A DNA stretch of 33,010 bases from DATFPK01 sp035264885 (GTDB lineage Bacteria; Actinomycetota; Thermoleophilia; Solirubrobacterales; 70-9): NCBI GenBank assembly GCA_035264885.1, contig DATFPK010000142.1:1-33010 (forward strand). The letters are read 5' to 3'. Below, one piece after another: positions 1 to 6,491 of this stretch. Under the pieces are notes generated by a model. That model worked only from the letters and a program-made list of their open reading frames with translations, was not told the DNA's origin and ran no database searches. Position numbers and translations under genes: made by a program. Position 1 is the first letter of the stretch. Each line of letters starts with the position of its first letter.

Positions 1-669
1 GAAGGCGCGGACGTCCACCCCCGGCGGCCCGAGCAGGGTGCGGTCCGGGAGCCCGTCGAGATCGACCGTCGCCCAAAGGTCCTCGGCGGTGTGACGGGAA
101 CCGACGAGGGCGGCGCCGGCCTGCTCGAGGCCCTCCCGCGAGGGCGGGACGAACCTCTCGGGGTTGGGCCGAACCGTGTAGGAAAGATCGGACCCGTGGA
201 CCTTGACCGCGTATCGCTCGAGGCCGGCGCGGGCGAAGACCGCCGGCGACATCACGAGGTGGTTCGCCAGCGCCGCGTCAACCCCGGGTTCGGCGACGTC
301 GGCGACTGCCCGCACGTTCGACTCGACGTAGCGGTCGAGCTCCTCGTCGGTGAGGTCGGGATAGACCTTGACGTCGAACCCCTCGTAGGCGTCGTAGACG
401 TAGACCGGGAGGAGCCCGCCGATCTCCGGAAGGTAGGCGCTTATCCGTCCTTCCGCCTTCCGCTCGCGGCCGGGCAGGGCTTCGACCCGCAGGCGCCCCT
501 CCTCCCAGCGGCCGATCGCGTCGACCCAGGGGAGGTCGGGGGCCCGCCGGTCCTGGCAGAGCAGGTGGACGTCATGTCCGAGCCGGGCGAGCGCCTGGGC
601 CAGCTCGGCGTTGTAGACGTTGCTCCCGGTGCCGCGCAGGAGGTATCCATGGAAGATGAGGACGCGCAG
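1..669 (-). CDS. Glycosyltransferase, GT4-like, N-terminal part (C-terminus outside window)
   Basis: 223 codons are visible and the frame is still open at base 1, so this is the N-terminal half of a longer protein. The first residues read as a hydrophobic beta strand followed by a glycine-rich turn (LRVLIFHGYLLRGTGSN, then a helix with YNAELAQALARLGHDVHLL). This is the classic start of a GT-B glycosyltransferase that binds an acceptor and transfers a sugar from a nucleotide-sugar donor. A later KVHGSDLSY stretch is typical of the same fold. No ATG, GTG or TTG lies in frame between the upstream stop at about 734 and the conserved first strand. The only sensible start is CTG at 669, which would give MRVLIFHG. 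No Shine-Dalgarno is visible, but a TANNNT box lies 7 nt upstream. Family assignment is good; substrate is unknown. It is divergent from the gene at 740. Confidence 0.85.
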   Translation of the reverse strand, partial: MRVLIFHGYLLRGTGSNVYNAELAQALARLGHDVHLLCQDRRAPDLPWVDAIGRWEEGRLRVEALPGRERKAEGRISAYLPEIGGLLPVYVYDAYEGFDVKVYPDLTDEELDRYVESNVRAVADVAEPGVDAALANHLVMSPAVFARAGLERYAVKVHGSDLSYTVRPNPERFVPPSREGLEQAGAALVGSRHTAEDLWATVDLDGLPDRTLLGPPGVDVRAF

Positions 670-676
670 GGGCCGG

Positions 677-682
677 ACGCTA
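677..682 (-). promoter_or_regulatory. Candidate -10 box for the glycosyltransferase (leaderless)
   Basis: On the minus strand TAGCGT ends 7 nt before the CTG at 669, the spacing expected when transcription begins at the start codon. No convincing -35 element and no ribosome-binding site are seen. It fits the TANNNT pattern only. Confidence 0.3.
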
Positions 683-694
683 GAGCAGGGCTCA

Positions 695-733
695 GTTGCT
701 CGTTGGTCGTTGCTCGGGGTCGTTGGTTAGGGT
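695..733 (+). promoter_or_regulatory. Candidate promoter with short direct repeats before the zinc-ribbon gene
   Basis: TAGGGT at 728-733 ends 6 nt before the GTG at 740, which suggests a leaderless transcript. Just upstream, GTTGCTCG occurs twice (695-702 and 709-716) and TCGTTGG twice (700-706 and 720-726). These short direct repeats lie where a regulator or polymerase would bind between the divergent genes. No ribosome-binding site is present. Confidence 0.35.
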
Positions 734-739
734 TCGCCT

Positions 740-1015
740 GTGAACGCGAAGCAGATCTACCGGCTGCGCGCTCCGGCTTCGGGCCGCGAGGCGATCGCCG
801 CGGCCGAGCCGGGCAAGGTCTACGTGGACCGCGAGACCGGCGAGGAGATGCGGCCGGTGGCCCGGGTACTACCCGCGGCCCCTTCGCCCTCCGCGCTCGT
901 CCACTCGCCCGAGCATCTGCGCGCCTGCCGGCGCTGTGACCAGCTGATCGGCATCGACGTCAGCGATTGCCCGCACTGCGGCCTGCGCCAGCCGGCGCTC
1001 GACGGGAACGCTTGA
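740..1015 (+). CDS. Small zinc-ribbon protein, function unknown
   Basis: 91 residues starting at GTG. The C-terminal third has two CxxC pairs (C63/C66 and C77/C80, the second as CPHCG), spaced as in a single zinc-ribbon knuckle that would bind one structural zinc. The N-terminal part contains a GKVYVDRETGEEM stretch and no other recognisable domain. No signal peptide or membrane segment is seen, so it is probably cytoplasmic. The stop codon overlaps the TTG of the next gene (TTGA at 1012-1015), implying coupled translation with a lipoprotein. I do not recognise a named family. The protein could bind nucleic acid or another protein, but nothing in the sequence decides this. Confidence 0.7.
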   Translation: MNAKQIYRLRAPASGREAIAAAEPGKVYVDRETGEEMRPVARVLPAAPSPSALVHSPEHLRACRRCDQLIGIDVSDCPHCGLRQPALDGNA

Positions 1016-1395
1016 ACCAAGGTCCGGCAGTGCTCCAGCGCGCCGTCGCGCTGGCGGTCGCCGCTGCGCTCGCCCTCGGGGCGGGCTGCGGCGGCGACGA
1101 TGAGCCCGTGACGCGGAGCGGGCCCGCGACGACCGAGGCGGCGACCCGGCCGACGACGGAGCCGACGACGACTTTCGAGCCGACCACCGCCGAGGAGACG
1201 ACGCCGGAGGACGGCGGCGCCGTGATCACCCCCGAGCAGGAGAACGAGGGCCCGGACGACGACGGTGGCGGCAGCGGTCCCAGCCATGACCCCAGCAAGC
1301 CGGACTCCGAGGAGAACGACATCCCCGCCGAGCCCGGCACCCCGCAGGGCGAGTTCGAGAAGTTCTGCGACGAGCACCCCGACGACTGCGGCTAG
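1012..1395 (+). CDS. Small Thr/Glu/Pro-rich lipoprotein
   Basis: 127 residues from TTG 1012; a GTG at 1030 is the alternative start. A short charged head is followed by an Ala/Leu/Val hydrophobic segment (residues 11-24) and GAGCGG, a signal-peptidase-II-like site with lipidated Cys26. The mature part has no globular look. It is a low-complexity run rich in Thr, Pro, Glu, Asp and Gly ending in a short acidic, two-cysteine tail (FCDEHPDDCG). This is typical of an extended cell-surface spacer or stalk. TTG start and upstream stop overlap by TTGA, so expression follows the zinc-ribbon gene. Function unknown; the two terminal cysteines might form a disulfide. Confidence 0.65.
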   Translation: MNQGPAVLQRAVALAVAAALALGAGCGGDDEPVTRSGPATTEAATRPTTEPTTTFEPTTAEETTPEDGGAVITPEQENEGPDDDGGGSGPSHDPSKPDSEENDIPAEPGTPQGEFEKFCDEHPDDCG

Positions 1396-1416
1396 CCGGG
1401 CGAACCCGGGCTAGCC
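1390..1416. terminator. Bidirectional hairpin spanning both convergent stop codons
   Basis: The arms GGCTAGCCGGG (1390-1400) and CCCGGGCTAGCC (1405-1416) are near-perfect reverse complements with one bulged base and a CGAA loop. The left arm contains the plus-strand TAG and the right arm contains the minus-strand TAG. No T-run follows on either strand, so it would act as a strong pause or barrier rather than a textbook intrinsic terminator. Confidence 0.6.
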
Positions 1417-2250
1417 CGCGTTGCGGGGCTTCTTCACCAGCGTCGCCGTGTAGAGGAGACGGGCGGCGCTGTAGTAGCAGCCGTACTCCTTCTCGGAGCC
1501 GACCTTCTGCTGGGGGTAGCTCTTGCTGATCTGCGCCTCCAGCTCCTCGCCCTGCTTGTTGAAGACGCAGCGGCCGTCACGCCGGCTCGCCCGCCACGTG
1601 TTACGGGACGCGACGCGGTCGCACCCGGCCTGGTTGATCGCGACCCCGGGGCTCGACTCCTCACAGGAGCGGGCGTGCCAGAAGGCCGGGGCCCAGGTCG
1701 GAATCGTCAGGCCGATCATGTCGCCCTGCGCCGCCCCGAGCGGGTGGTCGAGCGCGAACTCCACGGTCTGCCCGAAGTAGGGGTTGAGGATCTGGGCCGG
1801 GCCCTGGCGGACGAGTCGGTACTTGGGCGGCTTCGCCCCCTCGACCCTGCGCAGGACGGCGACCCGCGCCTTCGAGGGCCGGTCGAAGTAGAAGTCGAAG
1901 TACGCCTGCTCGTCTCCGTGCTCACGGGTCTGCTGCGCGTAGGGCCTCCCGAGCGAGATCGACCAGGAGATGACCTTGCCCTCGAACGGCACCTGGAACG
2001 GCTTGACGAAGTCGCCGGCCAGGGACTGGAAGCCGGTCACCCGGCCCGCCACCTGACACTGCTTGCGCGCCCCGGGGCAGTCCGGCGGGACCGTGTCGAC
2101 GCCGCGGCCGAGCACGACGACGCGCAACGGCGCCGAGTCGGCCCTCCCCGGCCAGCCGGCTATCGCGGTGAGCGCGAGCAGGCAGAGCAGGCCGGCCGCT
2201 GCCAGCAGCGGCCTTGATCCACGGGTGGTCTGTCCCTGGTCGGAGGGCAC
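1411..2250 (-). CDS. Secreted six-cysteine protein, function unknown
   Basis: 279 residues from GTG 2250, chosen because GGGGAG lies 9 nt upstream; an ATG at 2301 would add 17 residues without a visible ribosome-binding site. Residues 12-39 look like a Sec signal peptide (Arg head, LLAAAGLLCLLALTAIAG core). The mature chain has six cysteines (about 58, 65, 196, 210, 228 and 258), enough for three disulfides, consistent with export. Middle segments such as YFDFYFDRPSKARVAVLRR and the regular hydrophobic/polar alternation suggest a beta-sandwich. No catalytic motif is recognised. It is convergent with the lipoprotein gene and divergent from the amidase operon. Probably a lineage-specific envelope protein. 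Confidence 0.65.
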   Translation of the reverse strand: MPSDQGQTTRGSRPLLAAAGLLCLLALTAIAGWPGRADSAPLRVVVLGRGVDTVPPDCPGARKQCQVAGRVTGFQSLAGDFVKPFQVPFEGKVISWSISLGRPYAQQTREHGDEQAYFDFYFDRPSKARVAVLRRVEGAKPPKYRLVRQGPAQILNPYFGQTVEFALDHPLGAAQGDMIGLTIPTWAPAFWHARSCEESSPGVAINQAGCDRVASRNTWRASRRDGRCVFNKQGEELEAQISKSYPQQKVGSEKEYGCYYSAARLLYTATLVKKPRNAG

Positions 2251-2346
2251 GAGTCCTGGCTCCCCAACACGGGTGTCCCGCGAGGGTTGCGGGCGGATCA
2301 TGCCGGGAAGCCCGGCCGGAAGCCGGCCGGGGAGCGGGGCTGCAGG

Positions 2347-2352
2347 TAGGGT
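2347..2352 (+). promoter_or_regulatory. Candidate -10 box for the amidase/ABC operon
   Basis: TAGGGT lies 12 nt before the ATG at 2365, within the 63-115-bp divergent gap. It shares TAGGGTT with the candidate box before the 740 gene. No ribosome-binding site is evident, so the 5' leader would be only a few bases. No convincing -35 is visible. Confidence 0.3.
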
Positions 2353-2364
2353 TGCGAGCCGAGC

Positions 2365-2562
2365 ATGGACGCCTCCCAGCCCCCCGATCCATACCTGCTC
2401 GAGGGACTCTCCTCGCTTGGCGTCGAAGCCGATGATGCCGAGCTCGCGGTCATGAACGTCGCCCACGCGACCTACTGGCCGGCGATCGCCAGCCTCCTCT
2501 CGCTCGATCTCTCGGCCGTCGCGGAGGAGCCGCAACCCGACCTCTCCCGACCGCCGCGATGA
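2365..2562 (+). CDS. Small AtzG/DUF4089-like protein coupled to amidase
   Basis: 65 residues. A predicted helix (YLLEGLSSLGVEADD) is followed by a second helix (ELAVMNVAHATYWPAIASLL) and a short acidic tail ending PEPQPDLSRPP-like. This resembles the small DUF4089/AtzG subunits that pair with AtzE-type amidases and the helical part of GatC, in length, in the helix-helix-tail order and in the proline-rich end. The ATG of the amidase overlaps its stop (ATGA, 2559-2562), which is how such subunit pairs are usually encoded. The similarity is judged by eye, not by a profile search. The alternative is an unrelated small protein that only couples translation. Confidence 0.6.
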   Translation: MDASQPPDPYLLEGLSSLGVEADDAELAVMNVAHATYWPAIASLLSLDLSAVAEEPQPDLSRPPR

Positions 2563-3938
2563 CGGACCTCGACGCGGTCCTGGACCTTCCGCTCGCGGGC
2601 CAGGCGGCGGCGGTCGCCGGGGGAGACACCTCACCGGAAGAGCTCCTGGACGCCGCCCTGCGCCGGTTCGAGCAGCGAAACCCGTCCCTCAACGCCGTCG
2701 TCGAGACGTTCCCGGAGCGCTCGCGTGAGATGGCGGCCGGCGCTCCGGACGGCCCGCTGCGTGGCGTCCCGGTCGTGATCAAGGACGAGTGGCCACTGCC
2801 CTGGCGGGCCCAGCGGTTCGGCTGGGTCGCGCCCCCGGCGGGCGCCGAGCCGGGGGAATCCGGGCCCTACCGGGCGCTGCGCGATGCCGGCGCGGTGATC
2901 GCGGGCGTCGCCAACATGCACGAGCTCGGGTCGAGCAGTACCGGCAACTTCTCCGCCTACGGCGCGGCGCGCAACCCGTGGGACACCGACCGCTGCCCCG
3001 GAGGCTCCTCGAGCGGCCCGGGCAGCGCGGTCGGCGGTCGCCTCGTTTCCGGAGCCGTCGGCGCCGACGGCATCGGCTCGATCCGCTATCCCGCCGCCTA
3101 CTGCGGGGTCACCGGGCTCAAGCCGACCTTCGGCCGGTCGGCGATGCGGGGCCACCACATCAGGAACACGACGACGATCGTCTCCGGCCCGATCTGCACC
3201 GACGCTGCCGGCTGCCGGCTGCTCGGATCGGCCCTGTTCGGCGAGCCGCTCCAGGCCGGCGATGCCGCCGGCCTGCGAATCGGCCTGGTCCGCGGACCGG
3301 TCACAGAAGACGTCGACCCCGAGGTGACGGCCGCCTGCGACGCGTCGGTCGAGGAGCTGCGGGGCGCGACCGGCGGCAGCGTCGAGACGGTCGAGGTCGA
3401 GGGCCTGGAGCTGTCCGGCCTCGGGGCGGTCCTGGTCGGCACCACCGAAGGGCTGGCCGACCTCGCTCCGCAGGCCCTGAACGCGCTCGGCGAGGAGACC
3501 GGCCTGATCAACCGGGCGCTGCTCAAGTACCGGATGCTCCTGCCCGCCGCGGCCGTCCTCCGCGCCCACCGGGTGCGGACGATGCTGCGCCGCTCGCTCG
3601 CCGCGGCCTTCGAACAGGTCGACGTTCTCGCCTGGCCGACCGTCCCCGCCCCGGCGCCGCCGCTCGACGCCCCCGTTGTCGAGCTCCCCTCGGGCTTCCA
3701 CACGGCCGACGAGGTGAACCCGCGCGGCGGTGGTCTCGCCAACCTGACCGGGGCGCCGGCGATCAGCGTCCCGGCGGGCCTCTCCTCGGGCAACCTGCCG
3801 ATCGGCCTCCAGCTCCAGGCGGCCTGGGGACGGGATGAGCTGCTGCTCGACGCCGCCGAGGCGCTAGAGCGGGCCAACGGCCGCCGCTGGGTCGAGACGC
3901 GCCCGCCCCTCGCCGAGGCGCTCGGCACCCCGGACTAG
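2559..3938 (+). CDS. Amidase signature family hydrolase
   Basis: 459 residues, normal family length. The Ser-cisSer-Lys triad can be placed: Lys75 in VVIKDE, the Gly/Ser loop GGSSSGPGSAV (residues 148-158, cis-Ser about 150/151), and nucleophile Ser174 in GADGIGSIRYPAA. The usual core GTDTGGSIR is altered to GADGIGSIR: the Thr is Gly, the Gly before Gly-Ser is Ile, and the nucleophile and Arg are kept. The enzyme should hydrolyse a carboxamide or a related C-N bond in the cytoplasm. It could be a biuret/ureido-type amidase given the upstream AtzG-like partner; a GatA role is unlikely because gatB is not nearby. It is first in line with an ABC exporter (gap 11 nt), hinting at shared regulation. 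Substrate unknown. Confidence 0.9.
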   Translation: MTDLDAVLDLPLAGQAAAVAGGDTSPEELLDAALRRFEQRNPSLNAVVETFPERSREMAAGAPDGPLRGVPVVIKDEWPLPWRAQRFGWVAPPAGAEPGESGPYRALRDAGAVIAGVANMHELGSSSTGNFSAYGAARNPWDTDRCPGGSSSGPGSAVGGRLVSGAVGADGIGSIRYPAAYCGVTGLKPTFGRSAMRGHHIRNTTTIVSGPICTDAAGCRLLGSALFGEPLQAGDAAGLRIGLVRGPVTEDVDPEVTAACDASVEELRGATGGSVETVEVEGLELSGLGAVLVGTTEGLADLAPQALNALGEETGLINRALLKYRMLLPAAAVLRAHRVRTMLRRSLAAAFEQVDVLAWPTVPAPAPPLDAPVVELPSGFHTADEVNPRGGGLANLTGAPAISVPAGLSSGNLPIGLQLQAAWGRDELLLDAAEALERANGRRWVETRPPLAEALGTPD

Positions 3939-3949
3939 GATCACGGCCC

Positions 3950-4930
3950 ATGCCCGCGATCGTCGTCCAAGGCCTGGAGCGCTCCTTCGACGAGGTCAAG
4001 GCCGTGCGCGGTGTCGACCTCGAGGTCGATGAGGGCGAGATCTACGGGTTCCTCGGCCCGAACGGCGCCGGCAAGACGACCACGGTCAGGATGCTGACCA
4101 CGCTCCTGCTGCCGACCGGCGGCCGCGCCGAAGTCGCCGGGCACGACGTCGTCGCCGACGCCGCCCGGGTCAGGCGCGCGATCGGCGTCGCCCTCCAGGA
4201 AGCCGCGCTCGACCCGCTGATGACCGGCCGCGAGCTGATCCGGCTTCAGGCGACCCTCCACGGGCTGCCGGCGGCCGAGGGGCGGCGCCGTGCCCAATCG
4301 CTGCTCGAGCGGGTGGACCTGGCCGACGCGGGCGACCGGAGGATCGGGACCTACTCGGGCGGGATGAAGCGCCGGGTGGACCTCGCGGCGGCTCTGGTGC
4401 ATCAGCCGTCGGTTCTCTTCCTCGACGAGCCGACCACCGGCCTCGACCCCGTCAGCCGCAAGGCGATCTGGGAGGAGGTCTCGGCGCTGAATCGCGAGGG
4501 CACGACCGTCTTCCTGACCACCCAGTACCTCGAGGAGGCCGATCAGCTCGCCAACCGGGTCGGGATCATCGACGACGGCCGCCTCGTCGCCGAGGGCACG
4601 CCCGCTCAGCTCAAGTCGGAGGTCGGCAAGCCGCGGCTCGAGATCCAACTCGCCGACGGGGACGTCGAGCGCGCCGCCGAGGAGGTCTGCCGCCGCTTCG
4701 GCCAGCCACTGCCGCCGCGCGACGGCCGCTTCCTGGTCGAGCTCGACCAGGGTGCCGCGCAGGTCGCCACGGTCGTGCGGGCGCTGGACGACGCCGGCAT
4801 CGCGGTCGAGGCGCTCGACCTCGTCGCGCCGACCCTGGACGACGTCTTCGTGACCAGGACGGGGCACCGCCTGGAGCCGGCCGAGGAAGAGGAGCCGGCG
4901 ACCGGCGAGCACGAGGTCGCGACCGCTTGA
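3950..4930 (+). CDS. ABC transporter ATP-binding protein, DrrA-type
   Basis: 326 residues. Walker A GPNGAGKTT at 36-44, signature YSGGM at 135-139, Walker B LFLDEP at 156-161 and the H-loop replaced by Gln in TTQYLEEAD (about 185), a substitution common in the daunorubicin-resistance (DrrA) class. A C-terminal regulatory extension (about residues 225-310) also fits DrrA. It hydrolyses ATP to power the two ABC-2 permeases encoded next, most likely an exporter of a drug, lipid or glycan. Its stop overlaps the next start (TTGA at 4927-4930). Substrate cannot be read from the sequence. Confidence 0.92.
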   Translation: MPAIVVQGLERSFDEVKAVRGVDLEVDEGEIYGFLGPNGAGKTTTVRMLTTLLLPTGGRAEVAGHDVVADAARVRRAIGVALQEAALDPLMTGRELIRLQATLHGLPAAEGRRRAQSLLERVDLADAGDRRIGTYSGGMKRRVDLAAALVHQPSVLFLDEPTTGLDPVSRKAIWEEVSALNREGTTVFLTTQYLEEADQLANRVGIIDDGRLVAEGTPAQLKSEVGKPRLEIQLADGDVERAAEEVCRRFGQPLPPRDGRFLVELDQGAAQVATVVRALDDAGIAVEALDLVAPTLDDVFVTRTGHRLEPAEEEEPATGEHEVATA

Positions 4931-5718
4931 GGCAGCGCCTTGCGATCAACGCGCGGGTGGTCGCCGCGCTCGGGCTGCGTTCGATCCGCCAGACCTTCCG
5001 CCGCCCCCAGCTCATGGCGCCGATCCTGGTCTTCCCCACGCTCCTGCTGGCGATCCAGACCGGCGGCGCCGAGTCCGCGGTGAACCTGCCCGGGTTCCCG
5101 GAGGTCGACAGCTTCTTCCAGTTCATGCTGGCCGGGGCGATACTCCAGTCGCTGATGCTGGCCGGCAACAGCGGCGGCATCGCGATGGCGGTGGACATCG
5201 AGATGGGCTTCACCGACCGCCTGTTCGCGGCCCCGATCTCGCGCTTCGCGATCGTCCTCGGCCGCCTCGCGGGAACCGCGGCGCTCGGCCTGGTCACGGC
5301 GATCTGGTTCCTGGCGATCGGCCTGATCTTCGGGGCGCCGATCGAGGAGGGCGTGCCCGGAATCCTCGCGGTGATCGTGATCGTGGTCCTCGCCGCCACC
5401 GCCTTCGGCGGACTGGGCGCGGCGGCGGCGCTGCGGACCGGTCAGGCGAGCGTCGTCCAGGGGTTCTTCCCGCTGATCTTCGTGATCCTCTTCCTCTCGT
5501 CCGCGTTCTTCCCCCGGGCCCTGATGGTCGAGCCGGCGCAGACGATCGCCGAGTACAACCCGCTCAGCTTCGTCGCCGAGGGCATCCGCGACCCGATCGT
5601 CTCCGGGTTCTCCGGCGTAGGTACGGCCGAGTGCCTCGCCGCCGTCCTCGGACTCGGGGCCCTCGGGTTGGGACTGAGCGCCCTTGCCCTCCGCCACCGT
5701 CTGAGGACCGGCGGATGA
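4927..5718 (+). CDS. ABC-2 type transporter permease
   Basis: 263 residues starting at TTG. About six hydrophobic helices (roughly 30-45, 63-88, 108-135, 145-170, 178-196, 233-256) with the ABC-2 hallmark ending NPLSFVAEGIRD (about 211-222). An amphipathic N-terminal helix (ARVVAALGLRSIRQTFRRP) precedes the first membrane span, as in DrrB-like proteins. It forms the membrane channel with the next gene's product, driven by the ATPase at 3950. Overlaps both neighbours by 4 nt (TTGA, ATGA), so stoichiometric translation is expected. Confidence 0.9.
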   Translation: MRQRLAINARVVAALGLRSIRQTFRRPQLMAPILVFPTLLLAIQTGGAESAVNLPGFPEVDSFFQFMLAGAILQSLMLAGNSGGIAMAVDIEMGFTDRLFAAPISRFAIVLGRLAGTAALGLVTAIWFLAIGLIFGAPIEEGVPGILAVIVIVVLAATAFGGLGAAAALRTGQASVVQGFFPLIFVILFLSSAFFPRALMVEPAQTIAEYNPLSFVAEGIRDPIVSGFSGVGTAECLAAVLGLGALGLGLSALALRHRLRTGG

Positions 5719-6491
5719 GCCGCGAGTGGGGCAACGACCTGGCCGTGATCCGGGCCCTCGTGACCCGCTCGCGAAACGAGCTGCTGCGCGTACCCGGCGC
5801 CGCGATTCCCGGCGTCCTCGCGCCGACGATCTTCTTCCTCGGCCTGAACGGCGTCTTCGGCAACCTCGTCGAGCTGCGCGGCTTCTCGACCGACTCGTAC
5901 CTCAGCTTCATCATCCCGGTCTCGATGCTCCAGGGCGCGGGGTTCACCGGTGCGGCGACCGGCGTGAACCTCGCCCGCGACATCGAACAGGGCTGGTTCG
6001 ACCGGCTACTGGCGGCGCCGGTCCCGCGTTGGGCGCTGCTCGCCGGCATGGTCTTCTCGGCCAGCCTGCGGGCCCTGATCCCCGCCACCGTCCTGCTCTG
6101 CGTCGCGATCCCGCTCGGCGCCGCCTGGCCCGGCGTCCTGGGCCTCCTGCTCGCCGCGGTCCTCGTCATGGGCATGGCCGCCGTCGCGGCCTGCTGGGGG
6201 ACGATGCTGGCGCTCAAGTACAGGACGCAGTCGGCGGCGCCGCTGATGCAGGCCGGCACGTTCATCCTCGTGCTGTTCACGCCGGCCTACGCGCCGACGC
6301 CCCTGCTGGCCGACTGGCTGGAGGAGGTGGCACGTATCAACCCGGTCAGCGACGTCGTCGAGGCGGTCCGCCAGCCGTTCGTGGGCGACATCACATGGGC
6401 CCAGACCTGGCCCGGGCTGCTCGCGATCGCCGCCCTGCTGGCGGCGCTCGGCGCGTTGTCGCTGCGCGGCATGCGCCGCACCGCGGCGTGA
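5715..6491 (+). CDS. ABC-2 type transporter permease
   Basis: 258 residues from ATG 5715 inside ATGA; a longer in-frame extension upstream lies wholly within the previous gene and is not credible. Six hydrophobic segments and the motif INPVSDVVEAVRQ (about 208-220) match the ABC-2 family. It is related to the preceding permease (both have the ...DRLLAAP(V/I)PR(W/F)A segment), suggesting gene duplication and a heterodimeric channel. Overlaps the next gene by GTGA at 6488-6491. Confidence 0.9.
   Translation: MSREWGNDLAVIRALVTRSRNELLRVPGAAIPGVLAPTIFFLGLNGVFGNLVELRGFSTDSYLSFIIPVSMLQGAGFTGAATGVNLARDIEQGWFDRLLAAPVPRWALLAGMVFSASLRALIPATVLLCVAIPLGAAWPGVLGLLLAAVLVMGMAAVAACWGTMLALKYRTQSAAPLMQAGTFILVLFTPAYAPTPLLADWLEEVARINPVSDVVEAVRQPFVGDITWAQTWPGLLAIAALLAALGALSLRGMRRTAA

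Noticed and set aside
91..939. Long plus-strand reading frame over the glycosyltransferase
   Set aside because: It is the antisense shadow of the glycosyltransferase; composition and residue usage are those of an overlapping frame, and the gene at 740 is in a different frame.
2631..3701. 356-codon minus-strand frame opposite the amidase
   Set aside because: High-GC antisense shadow; no motif, no start signal.
5726..6487. Upstream extension of the glycoside hydrolase frame
   Set aside because: Arg/Gly/Pro-rich shadow of the second permease; the conserved protein starts at GTG 6488.
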